Part shown: positions 35,002 to 44,163 of the stretch, one piece after another | How the letters are laid out: each line of letters opens with the position of its first letter | How positions within the stretch are numbered: position 1 is the stretch's first letter | From: an uncultured Saprospirales bacterium | GTDB lineage: Bacteria; Bacteroidota; Bacteroidia; Chitinophagales; Saprospiraceae | Reading direction: 5' to 3' | DNA: 64,000 nucleotides | Assembly (NCBI GenBank): GCA_937864265.1 | Contig: CALMIR010000067.1 | Coordinates: 1-64,000 of the forward strand | The notes under the pieces: model-generated | The model's input: only the letters and a program-made list of their open reading frames with translations | Told to the model about the DNA's origin: nothing | Databases searched by the model: none | Program-made: the position numbers and the translations under genes

Positions 35002-35391
35002 ATGAGCCGTAAAACCTTCTTCATTCAATTAGGTGTCCTCACCGCTGTTGTCGCAACACTGCTTTGCCTACTACTTCAAACACCCACTTTCAAAGGTTAT
35101 CAGCTTGTTTCATGGATCAGTTTAGCCGCTTTTGTGCTTTTAAGCATCGGCATGTATGCCTTTGGTAAAAGCGCTGCGCAGCATGAGAATAAAAACTTAT
35201 TCACGAATGTGGTGATGGGCTTCACTATGATCAAATTATTCCTAACTATAGCTGTTGTATTGGGTTATAATGAGATCATGCAACCAGATAACAAAGCATT
35301 CATCATTCCCTTTTTTGGGATTTATCTGATTTACACCGTGTACGAAACCTGGTTTATGATGAGATTGGGGAAATTGAACAAAGTGTCTTGA
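35002..35391 (+). CDS. Four-helix membrane protein, AtpI-like
   Basis: 129 residues with four predicted helices (QLGVLTAVVATLLCLLLQ; LVSWISLAAFVLLSIGMYAF; VVMGFTMIKLFLTIAVVLGY; FIIPFFGIYLIYTVYETWFM). It starts 4 bp after the AtpZ stop. The position after AtpZ and the topology match the small membrane protein found before atpB in Bacteroidota ATP synthase loci, but no atpB follows. Function inferred from neighbours and topology. Confidence 0.55.
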   Translation: MSRKTFFIQLGVLTAVVATLLCLLLQTPTFKGYQLVSWISLAAFVLLSIGMYAFGKSAAQHENKNLFTNVVMGFTMIKLFLTIAVVLGYNEIMQPDNKAFIIPFFGIYLIYTVYETWFMMRLGKLNKVS

Positions 35392-35533
35392 TTGGCTCAC
35401 AAGAAGCCCCGGTAAGCGGGCTGTTGAGCAAAGCGATTTGAAAAACCATTCCCTCCGCCTAATTGATCCCGCCCTTTAGTCATTTCCAAAAATCCCTGCC
35501 CATCTTGACTAGCCGCATTTTTTTTTTAAAAAC

Positions 35534-35561
35534 TTTGGTTATCAATCGACTAATATGTTTC
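35534..35561 (+). promoter_or_regulatory. Candidate acpP promoter
   Basis: TTTG (35534-35537) and TATGTTTC (35554-35561) are separated by 16 bp, close to the Bacteroidota -33/-7 pattern TTTG...TAnnTTTG. The final G is C here. The implied transcription start is about 30 bp before acpP. Confidence 0.4.
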
Positions 35562-35598
35562 TTTGCAGGGCAATTTTAACCACTAAAGTGTACTGATT

Positions 35599-35841
35599 AT
35601 GTCTAACATTGCAGAAAGAGTAAGTAAAATCATTGTCGATAAGCTTGGCGTTGATGAATCTGAAGTAACCCCACGTGCAAGTTTCACCAATGATTTAGGT
35701 GCAGATTCTCTCGATACTGTTGAGCTTATCATGGAATTTGAAAAGGAATTCGGTATTGCTATTCCAGACGATCAGGCGGAGAACATCCAAACGGTCGGAC
35801 AAGCAGTGGCCTATTTGAAAGAACATTCGAAGCAACATTAG
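35599..35841 (+). CDS. acpP: Acyl carrier protein
   Basis: 80 residues, standard ACP length. The phosphopantetheine attachment Ser is in [15 protein letters not shown] (about residue 38). The acidic helix II needed for docking fatty-acid synthesis enzymes is present. Carries acyl chains in type II fatty acid synthesis. The order acpP-fabF-rnc is common across bacteria. A strong hairpin follows the stop and may reduce read-through to fabF, allowing excess ACP. Confidence 0.95.
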   Translation: MSNIAERVSKIIVDKLGVDESEVTPRASFTNDLGADSLDTVELIMEFEKEFGIAIPDDQAENIQTVGQAVAYLKEHSKQH

Positions 35842-35885
35842 CTCCTACGAACAGGAAGCTAAATACTTCTTTTGACACCTTACTC

Positions 35886-35928
35886 ACCACAAATTGGGGA
35901 ACATTAACAGTGTTCTCCGATTTGTGGT
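35886..35928 (+). terminator. Hairpin between acpP and fabF
   Basis: ACCACAAAT (35886-35894) pairs with ATTTGTGGT (35920-35928), with inner pairing GGGAACA/TGTTCTC. It has no clear T-tail, so it may attenuate rather than fully stop transcription. Confidence 0.55.
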
Positions 35929-36129
35929 TATTGATTAACAAACCTTCCTCCCCCAAGCTCCATCGCAACAAGACAAAACGAATCAGGAATGGTACTTGAA
36001 CAGCGGTTCAATGATGGCGGAGGATGCAAATGCCAATACAATCGTCTATCCGTTCCTGAGGGCAAGCAGCTTACTGATGTTAAGCGCTTGTTTTTACCGG
36101 GGTAATCAAGTATTTCAAAAGCCTTACGC

Positions 36130-37377
36130 ATGAAAAGAGTTGTTGTCACTGGATTAGGAGCCATCACCCCGATTGGGAATACTGTAAATGACTTTCTTAG
36201 CAGCTTGCAAGTGGGTAAGAGTGGTGCTAATTTGATCACTAAATTTGATGCGACCAATTTCAAAACCCGCTTTGCTTGCGAGATCAAAGATTTTAATGCG
36301 GATGAGTTCATGCCAGCGCGGGATGCCCGCCGATTGGACGAATTTTCAATATACGGTATTGTTGCTTCTGATGAAGCCATAGCTGATGCTGGCTTGAAGA
36401 TCGACCAACTCGAATTGGATCGGGTAGGCGTCATCTGGGCTTCTGGTATCGGTGGCCTGCGCACGGTGGAAAGTGAAATCGAGGAATTTATACAGGGCGA
36501 TGGAACGCCTCGTTACAGCCCTTTCCTGATCCCTAAAATGATATCCGATATTGTTGCCGGACATATTTCCATCAAGTATGGCTTCATGGGTGCCAACTTT
36601 GCGACGGTGTCGGCTTGTGCTTCCTCGTCCCATTCTATTATGTCGGCGTTCGATTACATTCGTATGGGTAGAAACGACATCGTCATTACTGGCGGCTCTG
36701 AGGCTTCGGTGGTCAAGTCGGCCATAGGCGGTTTTAGCTCTATGAAAGCGTTGTCCACCAGAAACGAGGATTATCAACACGCTTCCCGGCCTTTCGATCG
36801 CGACAGAGACGGTTTTGTTATGGGAGAGGGTGCTGCTTGCCTTGTGCTCGAAGAGTTGGAGCATGCCCGCAAACGAGGCGCAAAAATATATGCAGAAGTG
36901 GTAGGCACGGGCGCTACTGGCGATGCACATCACATAACTGCGCCCCATCCCGATGGCCTGGGTGCTCAAAAAGCGATGCAGTTGGCATTAAAAGAAAGCG
37001 GCCTGGATATTACAGATATTGATTATATCAATGTACATGGCACATCAACGCCTCTGGGCGATGTGGCCGAGTTGAAGGCCATCCAGAAAGTATTCGGCGA
37101 TGCTGTTTATGGATTGAACATCAGTTCTACCAAATCGATGACAGGACATTTGCTAGGGGCTGCGGGGGCTGTAGAAGCCTTGGCTTGCGTCTTAGCGCTT
37201 GAACACCAGTTTATCCCCCCAACCATCAATCACGTCACCCATGACCCTGAAATAGACCCCAAGCTCAATTTGACGCTGAATCAAGCGCAACAAAGAAATG
37301 TCCGCGCCGTATTGAGTAATACGTTTGGTTTTGGAGGTCATAATGCAACTATCATATTAAAAAAACTGCAAGACTAA
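36130..37377 (+). CDS. fabF: Beta-ketoacyl-ACP synthase II
   Basis: 415 residues beginning MKRVVVTGLGAITPIGNTV, the usual FabF start. The catalytic Cys lies in VSACASSSHSI (about residue 163), the two His in HGTSTPLGD (about 303) and KSMTGHLLGAAGA (about 338), and the C-terminus is NTFGFGGHNATI. It elongates acyl-ACP by condensation with malonyl-ACP. The 288-bp gap from acpP contains the hairpin above and a short open frame (35989-36105) with no clear identity. Confidence 0.95.
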   Translation: MKRVVVTGLGAITPIGNTVNDFLSSLQVGKSGANLITKFDATNFKTRFACEIKDFNADEFMPARDARRLDEFSIYGIVASDEAIADAGLKIDQLELDRVGVIWASGIGGLRTVESEIEEFIQGDGTPRYSPFLIPKMISDIVAGHISIKYGFMGANFATVSACASSSHSIMSAFDYIRMGRNDIVITGGSEASVVKSAIGGFSSMKALSTRNEDYQHASRPFDRDRDGFVMGEGAACLVLEELEHARKRGAKIYAEVVGTGATGDAHHITAPHPDGLGAQKAMQLALKESGLDITDIDYINVHGTSTPLGDVAELKAIQKVFGDAVYGLNISSTKSMTGHLLGAAGAVEALACVLALEHQFIPPTINHVTHDPEIDPKLNLTLNQAQQRNVRAVLSNTFGFGGHNATIILKKLQD

Positions 37378-37440
37378 GCGTTGTCATTTTAACTAAACCT
37401 GGATGATGCACTCGATGCGTTTCCGCTAATACCGTGTACT

Positions 37441-38193
37441 TTGTTGCGTATATTACTTCGTTTACATAACCGGTTCTTATCTACTGACAAAGAGTTTTCT
37501 CGGCGTTTGCGTCAGTTGCTGGGGTTTACACCTGCTAACCTGGCGATATTCAAACTGGCGTTTTCCCATAAATCAACTGTATCGGAAAAAGCCTATGCCA
37601 TCCAAAACAACGAAAGGCTGGAATACCTGGGCGATGCCGTATTAGGAACCATTGTGGCGGAGTATTTATTCAAAAAATACCCCAACTCCAACGAAGGTTT
37701 CCTGACTAAAATGCGTTCTAAAATCGTCAAGCGCAAAACGCTGAATAAAATTGGTGATCGCATGGGGCTGGATATGCTTTTGTCTGAGCAAAATGCTACA
37801 AGGCTCAGCCGTTCGATGCTCGGCAATGCCGTTGAAGCACTGGTGGGGGCGGTTTATCTGGAAAAAGGTTATGTTGGCACCCGGAATTTTGTTGTCAATA
37901 AAATCTTGCGCAGTTATGTCAATGTACATGAACTGGAAAGCTTTGACGACAATTACAAAAGCCAGCTCCTGGAGTGGTGTCAGAAAAATGGCCAATCGGT
38001 CAATTACAAGCTGCTGGCGCGCTACAAGTTTGAAAAACGAGATCGGTTCAAAGTAGCCGTTATGGTAAACGGACAACGTTTGGCGACCGCCGACGATTAC
38101 AATAAAAAAAGCGCAGAGCAAACAGCCTCTGAAAAAGCCATGGTTGCGTTGGGCATCCTTTCGGACGATGGCGATTATGAAGAGGAAGATTGA
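37441..38193 (+). CDS. rnc: Ribonuclease III
   Basis: About 250 residues from TTG 37441; no ATG is in frame between the upstream stop and the conserved core. The signature NERLEYLGDAVLGTIVAEYL carries the metal-binding Glu and Asp, and a second acidic set lies in AVEALVGAVYLEKG. The C-terminal dsRNA-binding domain is YKSQLLEWCQKNGQ, then AEQTASEKAMVALG. It cleaves double-stranded RNA in rRNA processing. Follows fabF after 63 bp. Confidence 0.93.
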   Translation: MLRILLRLHNRFLSTDKEFSRRLRQLLGFTPANLAIFKLAFSHKSTVSEKAYAIQNNERLEYLGDAVLGTIVAEYLFKKYPNSNEGFLTKMRSKIVKRKTLNKIGDRMGLDMLLSEQNATRLSRSMLGNAVEALVGAVYLEKGYVGTRNFVVNKILRSYVNVHELESFDDNYKSQLLEWCQKNGQSVNYKLLARYKFEKRDRFKVAVMVNGQRLATADDYNKKSAEQTASEKAMVALGILSDDGDYEEED

Positions 38194-38240
38194 TAGCTGA
38201 CCTGTTGCCCTACTTTTCATGCAGCTCAACCCGCTAAGCC

Positions 38241-39578
38241 ATGGAATGGACTCACAGCAAATTAGCGGCCTTGGCACCCAATCAGATGGTGCTGGAAAAA
38301 GCCCAAAGTATAGCCAGCAAAAGGCATTGGACAGATATGGGCGCTAATGGGCAATACCTTTGGGGGCGTTGTAAGAGCAGTGGAGAAAAGTTGTATGAAA
38401 CCATTAGCCCACTGCAAGGCAATGAGTTCAGGTGTACTTGCCCAAAACCTGGCCGTCCGTGCCGCCACAACCTGGCACTTTTGTTGCTCCTTTTAAAAAA
38501 CAGCGACCATTTTCCCTTGAACGATCAATTGCCTGAATTTGCGGCTCAGCTCCAACTTCAACGCCCGCCAGATTTATCTTCCCCTATTGCTAAGCCTCCA
38601 TTCTTACAGGATGAAAATGCTCAAAAGCGATTGCAGCGCATGCTTTCCGGGATGGGGGAGTTGGAGCTTTGGCTGAAAGACTTGGTCAGACAGGGCTTGT
38701 CGGTAGCTTATGCCCAGCCCAACAGCTTCTGGGATGATTTTGCATCAAAAATGGTTGATGCTAAGTTGGGGAGTATAGCTCGCCGAATCCGATCCTTTCC
38801 TAATATGATGCAAGCCCCAGACTGGCACGGATTACTGCTGGAAGAAATAGGTGCTTTGTTTCTTTTGGTTCAAAGTTTTAAGCAAATAGAACAGTTGGAG
38901 CCGGATTTGCAGGAAACCATCTTGTCGCTGGCCGGGGTCAATCAAAAAAAGGAAACCTTGCTGGCTCAGCAAAAAGCCATTAGTGATAAGTGGCTGGTCA
39001 TCGGCCATACAGAAGGTACGGAAGAGTCCCTGCGTTATCGCAGAACTTGGCTGATGGGGATTCAGAGTGAACGCATGGCACTAATATTGGACTATGCCTG
39101 GGGGCAACAAGCCTTTGAGTGGAATTGGCGAATAGGCACTTCTCTGATTGGCGACTTGGTGTTTTACCCCGACGCTTACCCTTTGCGCGCTTTGGTCAAA
39201 AAAATAAAGCTGGATTATAGCCCCATCGAGCGATTGTTTTCTTATCCTTCTTTCGAATCTTTTTTACAGGCTTATGCGGCGGCTTTGGGGTGCAATCCCT
39301 GGGTGTCTTCTTTTCCAGGGCTGCTGGAAAAAGTGGTCATTATTTTGGATAATAAACGGCCTTTTATACTAGATACTGCACAAAATAGCTTACCTTTAGA
39401 TATCGCGCCAAACGTTTTGTGGAAACTGTTGGCTATTAGTCAGGGAGGTGTCTTACATGTATTTGGAGAATGGAATGGCAAAGCTTTTTTGCCGCTTGCT
39501 GCGCTAAGCCGGGAAAGTGTCATTGATGTAACAGAACGTTGGCCAGAAATATCAGAAATTGAATCCCCCGACGTTTAG
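38241..39578 (+). CDS. SWIM zinc-finger protein
   Basis: 445 residues. The SWIM motif is near the N-terminus (about 60-75), FRCTCPKPGRPCRHNLA, with the CxC...CxH zinc ligands. The remaining 360 residues are helical and lack recognised catalytic motifs. In many bacteria a SWIM gene of this type sits beside a MoxR-type AAA+ ATPase, a VWA-domain protein and DUF5691/DUF5682 proteins. Here none of those is adjacent, but a matching VWA gene lies at 55823-57004. Function unknown. Confidence 0.82.
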   Translation: MEWTHSKLAALAPNQMVLEKAQSIASKRHWTDMGANGQYLWGRCKSSGEKLYETISPLQGNEFRCTCPKPGRPCRHNLALLLLLLKNSDHFPLNDQLPEFAAQLQLQRPPDLSSPIAKPPFLQDENAQKRLQRMLSGMGELELWLKDLVRQGLSVAYAQPNSFWDDFASKMVDAKLGSIARRIRSFPNMMQAPDWHGLLLEEIGALFLLVQSFKQIEQLEPDLQETILSLAGVNQKKETLLAQQKAISDKWLVIGHTEGTEESLRYRRTWLMGIQSERMALILDYAWGQQAFEWNWRIGTSLIGDLVFYPDAYPLRALVKKIKLDYSPIERLFSYPSFESFLQAYAAALGCNPWVSSFPGLLEKVVIILDNKRPFILDTAQNSLPLDIAPNVLWKLLAISQGGVLHVFGEWNGKAFLPLAALSRESVIDVTERWPEISEIESPDV

Positions 39579-39667
39579 TGAAGTATATTTTGGCTTATAA
39601 AAGCGTCTAAAAATAACCAACCTAACCATAGCCCATTAACGATGCTATAGCAACAAGTGCACGATCT

Positions 39668-42094
39668 ATGAGAAATTGCTTACTACCCCTGTTACTGCTG
39701 GTTGTACTTTCTAACAGAACCGCTGGACAACCAGAAGGTTCTGCCCCTCAGTTGCTTCCAGAGGAAATCAATTCCCCCTACGATGAAAGCTATCCCTTGA
39801 TTAGTACAGATGGAAAATCGCTTTTATTTACTAGAAAAGGCCATCCTCGCAATATTGGATTTGAAGATAGGGAGGATGTTTGGATCAGCCATTTGCAAAC
39901 CGATGGGCTGTGGTCGCCAGCTATTAATCTCGGTACCCCGGCTAATAATGCTTCTCCCAATCGTGCCATAGGCATGAATGCATCGAATACCCAACTGTAT
40001 TTGTTTTATCGAGAGCAGGGTCAGGTTTTTCGGGTAGAAAAGGACGGTCGGCTTTGGTCAGCATTGCATCCAATTGCGATAGCATCATTGCCGATTATTC
40101 CTCAAAGCAGTCAATTGCACATCGGTTCTTCTAATATCATGCTGCTCTCTTTACTACAAAGTGCCAACGAGCAGCGCGATTTATATGTCCTTAAACCGAT
40201 AGAGCATCAGGGTTGGTCAGATACCCTTCACTTGCCTGCGGCTATCAATACGGCTTATGATGAACGGGATGGCTTCCTGGCTGCCGATGAGAAGACCCTG
40301 TATTTTTCCTCGAACAGGCCGGGAGGGGCAGGCGGTTATGACCTTTACTACAGCCGCCGCTTGGATGAAAGCTGGAACAACTGGTCGCTACCCTTGCCAC
40401 TTGCTGGAAATATCAACAGCACCTATGACGAATTTTCGCCCAGTGTTCCAGCATCGGGCAACCCACTCTATTATATGCGCAAGATTCCTCAAGAAAACAG
40501 CAATATTTATCAGACCGTATTAACTGTTGACCAACAGCCGATACCCGTTGTGTTGTTGACTACCCAACTCATTGATGCGCAATCAAAAGCGCTGGTACCG
40601 GCAAGTATTGACCTCAAGTCTCAAGATGGGCAAGTAAGCATACCTGTGCAAGAAATTCCCGCTTCAGGCATCCACACGCTGGTACTATCCGGTAGGGATA
40701 AAATTGCTCTTTTTGCCCAGGTTCCGGGCTATTTCCCGGTGGCCAAAACTTTAACCGATGGGATAGCGGTTGATGAAGAAGAATTGGACTACGATCCCTT
40801 TCAATTGATCGCAAGTACCGATTATCGCGACAAGCCTGTTTTACAGGAAATGGAAACCATGCGTTTTCAATTGCAGCAACTCGATGAAGAATTGATGGCG
40901 TTGAACGAACTGCGCGAACAAAAAAAGGCAGAAGCGCTGGAGCTTCGCACCCAATGGGCGCTTTCTCTGGATATGAGTGACCCCAAACTAGATGCACTCC
41001 GGCACAAATACCAGCAATACCTGCATCAAATCCAAACAGATACCATTCCGGATAGCCCCTTAGAGGTGCCATCCGATTACGACGAACTGGAAGACATGAC
41101 TTCCCGTTTTCAGCGCTTTTATGACTATCAAAAGCAATTGCAAGAACAAAGAGAAAAAGAAGCCCAAGAAGAAGATTTTATCTGGGAAGAAGATTTTGAT
41201 CCTATGGCGCCTACAGCAGAGACCGCACTTGACCAGGAAAACTGGTCGGAAAAGATCCTCTACGAAGTGGAAAGCAGTTTACGCGAAAGCCTTTACACCA
41301 ATGCTCGTCAAGAATTAGAACAGGAACTCAGCAAAGAGGAGCAAGCCAAAATGCAAACCAATGCCGAAGCATTTAAACAGGAACTGGGCTTATCTTTTCA
41401 ATCGCAGGAAACCAACCATTGGGTCGCCAAGGGGGCTGCTCCCTCGGGAAACGCACAGGAAGCCGATTGGGAGATTGAACTGCGAAATGATTTGCGCGCG
41501 GCTATTAATACCGATACCGAAAGCTGGGAAGCATTAGAAAAAGAAGTTAAAAACGCCATGAAAGTGGATATGCTTTATTGGTTAAAACAAGGACAGCGAG
41601 AAGACTTGCAGGAAACCTGGGAGGCTCGTTTGCAAACAATAGACATTGCCCTGCCATCTGATGATGTATCCGCCTTGGAGCCAGTAGAAAACCCGCCGGC
41701 GCAATACCAAGAAATTGAACAACAAATCGCGCTGTTTTCCTTAGCAAAGGGGCAATTGATTCCATTGGAAGATATTGTTTTCGAGGCCAACAAATCGGCA
41801 CTAAAGGCCGCTTCTTATCAGGCTTTGGAAAACTTGCTTTCCTTTTTTCAATCAAATCCATCCGTTATTGCTGAAATACGTGTACACGCTGGTGGTCAGT
41901 TAGAAAACAGCCATGCCGCTCGGTTGACTGCCATTCGAGCTGAAGTTTTGGCCGATTACCTGATCGGGCATGGTATCCCTGAACAGCGTATCCGTTATAA
42001 GGGCTTGGGCAATTCAGAGCATGTAGCTGATCCTAAAAGCCCGGAAGGGCAGCGGCTTAATCAACGGGTGGAGTTGTTGATATTAGAAATGTGA
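39668..42094 (+). CDS. OmpA-family protein with PD40 repeats and long coiled coil
   Basis: 808 residues. A signal peptide (MRNCLLPLLLLVVLSNRTA, then GQ) is followed by PD40-like propeller blades (about 25-290: SYPLISTDGKSLLFTRKG, DERDGFLAADEKTLYFSS). A beta-rich region (about 290-390) is followed by a charged coiled-coil segment (about 395-680, e.g. MRFQLQQLDEELMALNELRE). The C-terminus is an OmpA domain (about 690-808: IVFEANKSALKAASYQAL, then LNQRVELLILEM). The usual Asp and Arg of the peptidoglycan-binding OmpA loop are only partly kept (RLNQRVEL present). Periplasmic, peptidoglycan-linked. Confidence 0.78.
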   Translation: MRNCLLPLLLLVVLSNRTAGQPEGSAPQLLPEEINSPYDESYPLISTDGKSLLFTRKGHPRNIGFEDREDVWISHLQTDGLWSPAINLGTPANNASPNRAIGMNASNTQLYLFYREQGQVFRVEKDGRLWSALHPIAIASLPIIPQSSQLHIGSSNIMLLSLLQSANEQRDLYVLKPIEHQGWSDTLHLPAAINTAYDERDGFLAADEKTLYFSSNRPGGAGGYDLYYSRRLDESWNNWSLPLPLAGNINSTYDEFSPSVPASGNPLYYMRKIPQENSNIYQTVLTVDQQPIPVVLLTTQLIDAQSKALVPASIDLKSQDGQVSIPVQEIPASGIHTLVLSGRDKIALFAQVPGYFPVAKTLTDGIAVDEEELDYDPFQLIASTDYRDKPVLQEMETMRFQLQQLDEELMALNELREQKKAEALELRTQWALSLDMSDPKLDALRHKYQQYLHQIQTDTIPDSPLEVPSDYDELEDMTSRFQRFYDYQKQLQEQREKEAQEEDFIWEEDFDPMAPTAETALDQENWSEKILYEVESSLRESLYTNARQELEQELSKEEQAKMQTNAEAFKQELGLSFQSQETNHWVAKGAAPSGNAQEADWEIELRNDLRAAINTDTESWEALEKEVKNAMKVDMLYWLKQGQREDLQETWEARLQTIDIALPSDDVSALEPVENPPAQYQEIEQQIALFSLAKGQLIPLEDIVFEANKSALKAASYQALENLLSFFQSNPSVIAEIRVHAGGQLENSHAARLTAIRAEVLADYLIGHGIPEQRIRYKGLGNSEHVADPKSPEGQRLNQRVELLILEM

Positions 42095-42274
42095 TCAACG
42101 CCTCAGTTAAGTCTTTTTTCACACCATTTGTCAAAGAAATTTTTTTTTTACACCTGTAAAAGTAGCAGCCCATCTATAGTGAATTTTCTTAGTACTTTAC
42201 TTTCAAGGACTTAGAGTTGTTTTGGCGCTTACTTTTTGAACCAAAGAAGGTAGTTGTTATCTGTTTTTTGAAAT

Positions 42275-42291
42275 AATAGCAAAACTATTTT
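42275..42291 (+). promoter_or_regulatory. Shared SulP upstream site, copy 1
   Basis: AATAGCAAAACTATTTT lies 75 bp before the first SulP start and recurs unchanged at 44090-44106 before the second. The core is an inverted repeat, AATAG-caaaa-CTATT. A transcription-factor site is inferred. Confidence 0.55.
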
Positions 42292-42366
42292 TAAAAAAAG
42301 CTAAACAATTTTTCGTGAAAGCTGTTTTTGTTTTGTTTGACAATTTTTTACAAAAAAAGCCTCACG

Positions 42367-43968
42367 ATGAAAAAATTATTTGCAGAATGGAGAAGTGATT
42401 TACCTGCCGGATTAATTGTATTTCTGGTAGCTGTCCCCTTGTGTTTGGGTATTGCCCTAGCCTCTGGAGCACCTTTGTTTTCAGGGATTATCGCTGGTAT
42501 TATTGGGGGAACGGTCGTAGCGCTGGCTAGTGGTTCGGCCTTGGGCGTAAGTGGCCCTGCGGCGGGGTTAGCGGTTATTGTGTTGACTGCTATCCAAGAT
42601 TTAGGCAGTTTTGAAACCTTTTTGCTCGCTGTATTCTTTGCTGGGGTGGTTCAGTTATTGCTGGGTTTTGCGAAAGCGGGTATCATTGGCTATTATTTCC
42701 CTTCTTCCGTTATCAAGGGGATGCTGGCGGGCATTGGTTTGATCATTTTCCTGAAGCAAATTCCCCATGCGCTCGGATACGACTCTGACTATGAGGGCGA
42801 TTTGGCTTTTTTGCAAGCCGATGGAGACAATACTTTCTCTGCTCTAAGCCACGCGATGAGCCTTTTTACCCCAGCCGCTGTCATCATCAGTTTATCCGCT
42901 TTGGCCATTCTCATTATATGGGAACGTCCTTTTATGAAGCGGATCAAGTTGTTTCAAATCGTGCAAGGCCCCTTGGTGGTGGTAGTGCTTGGGATACTGA
43001 TGAACGTTATTTTTAGGGGTACACCTTTAGCTATTGCGCCAGAGCACTTGGTAAGTTTACCCGTAGCTTCCGATTTCAGCAGCTTCTTGTCACAGTTTTC
43101 ATTCCCCGATTTCAGTCAAGTTTTCAATACCCAGGTATATGTTACTGCTATTACATTAGCGATTGTAGCCAGTTTGGAAACGCTGCTCTGCGTGGAAGCA
43201 ACGGACAAATTAGATCCGTACAAACGCTTTACGCCCACCAACACCGAACTGAAAGCCCAAGGTTTGGGCAATATGATCTCCGGTTTGATCGGTGGTTTGC
43301 CAATTACACAGGTGATTGTGCGCAGTTCGGCCAATATCCAATCTGGAGGAAAAACCAAAGCGGCGGCATTTTTTCATGGCATACTTTTACTGGTTTGTGT
43401 GGCTTTCATACCAAATATCCTCAACATGATTCCGCTAGCTAGTTTGGCCGCAATTCTGATTATGGTAGGTTACAAACTGGCTAAGCCTTCCCTGTTTAAA
43501 GAAATGTATCGCTTGGGTTGGAAGCAATTTGCGCCATTTTTGGCTACGGTAGTTGCCATTTTGTTAACCGACCTATTGGTAGGTATTGGTATTGGTTTGG
43601 TGGTAGCTATATTTTACATCTTGCTCAACAACTACCGCGCACCATATTTCTTTCAGCGCGACAAACACCACGAAGGCGAAACTATTGTGATTACCCTTTC
43701 GGAAGACGTATCCTTTTTGAACAAGGCCAGTATCATGCTGACCCTCAAAAAACTGCCCGCCAACAGTAAAGTCATTCTAGATGCCTCTCATTGTATCCAT
43801 ATAGACTACGATGTGATCGATATTTTCAATGATTTCAAAACGAATGCCAAGTACAAGGGCATTGACCTGGAGATCATCGGACTAGACCCGGAGACCTTTG
43901 AGTTAAAATCAGACAAAGCAAAATACGTACCAGAAAAACCTAGTAAGCTGGTTGAATTGACTGATTAA
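42367..43968 (+). CDS. SulP-family anion transporter
   Basis: 533 residues from ATG 42367, where MKKLFAEWRSDLPAGLIVFL starts; the frame reaches 42328 but adds only a weak leader. The SulP core is clear: AVPLCLGIALASGAPLFSGI, GVSGPAAGLAVIVLTA and SLETLLCVEATDKLDPYKR, about 12-14 helices. A short STAS-like domain (about 440-520) ends the protein. SulP members carry sulfate, bicarbonate or other anions, and this subgroup resembles bicarbonate and oxalate-type carriers, but the substrate cannot be told. An intrinsic terminator follows. Confidence 0.9.
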   Translation: MKKLFAEWRSDLPAGLIVFLVAVPLCLGIALASGAPLFSGIIAGIIGGTVVALASGSALGVSGPAAGLAVIVLTAIQDLGSFETFLLAVFFAGVVQLLLGFAKAGIIGYYFPSSVIKGMLAGIGLIIFLKQIPHALGYDSDYEGDLAFLQADGDNTFSALSHAMSLFTPAAVIISLSALAILIIWERPFMKRIKLFQIVQGPLVVVVLGILMNVIFRGTPLAIAPEHLVSLPVASDFSSFLSQFSFPDFSQVFNTQVYVTAITLAIVASLETLLCVEATDKLDPYKRFTPTNTELKAQGLGNMISGLIGGLPITQVIVRSSANIQSGGKTKAAAFFHGILLLVCVAFIPNILNMIPLASLAAILIMVGYKLAKPSLFKEMYRLGWKQFAPFLATVVAILLTDLLVGIGIGLVVAIFYILLNNYRAPYFFQRDKHHEGETIVITLSEDVSFLNKASIMLTLKKLPANSKVILDASHCIHIDYDVIDIFNDFKTNAKYKGIDLEIIGLDPETFELKSDKAKYVPEKPSKLVELTD

Positions 43969-44031
43969 AAAAGACTGTGTGTGTCCTTTTGCATCCTGCA
44001 ATCGGAATAAGCATGGTGACTGAGGCTTTTT

Positions 44032-44069
44032 AGAGAGGTAGTTATCGCAAACTATCTCTCTTTTTTTTT
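44032..44069 (+). terminator. Intrinsic terminator after the first SulP gene
   Basis: AGAGAGGTAGTT pairs with AACTATCTCTCT (one G-U pair) over a 6-nt loop, followed by nine T. It separates the two SulP genes into independent transcripts. Confidence 0.9.
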
Positions 44070-44089
44070 ATGGCTGTGCCTATTTTTTT

Positions 44090-44106
44090 AATAGCAAAAC
44101 TATTTT
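44090..44106 (+). promoter_or_regulatory. Shared SulP upstream site, copy 2
   Basis: Identical 17-mer to 42275-42291, 57 bp before the start of the second SulP gene and just after the terminator. The A/T-rich TATTTTGTATATTAG beside it may belong to the promoter. Confidence 0.55.
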
Positions 44107-44163
44107 GTATATTAGCCGTTAGATTATTAGCCTTAGTCTCAGTTTTTTAACACTCAGTACACC

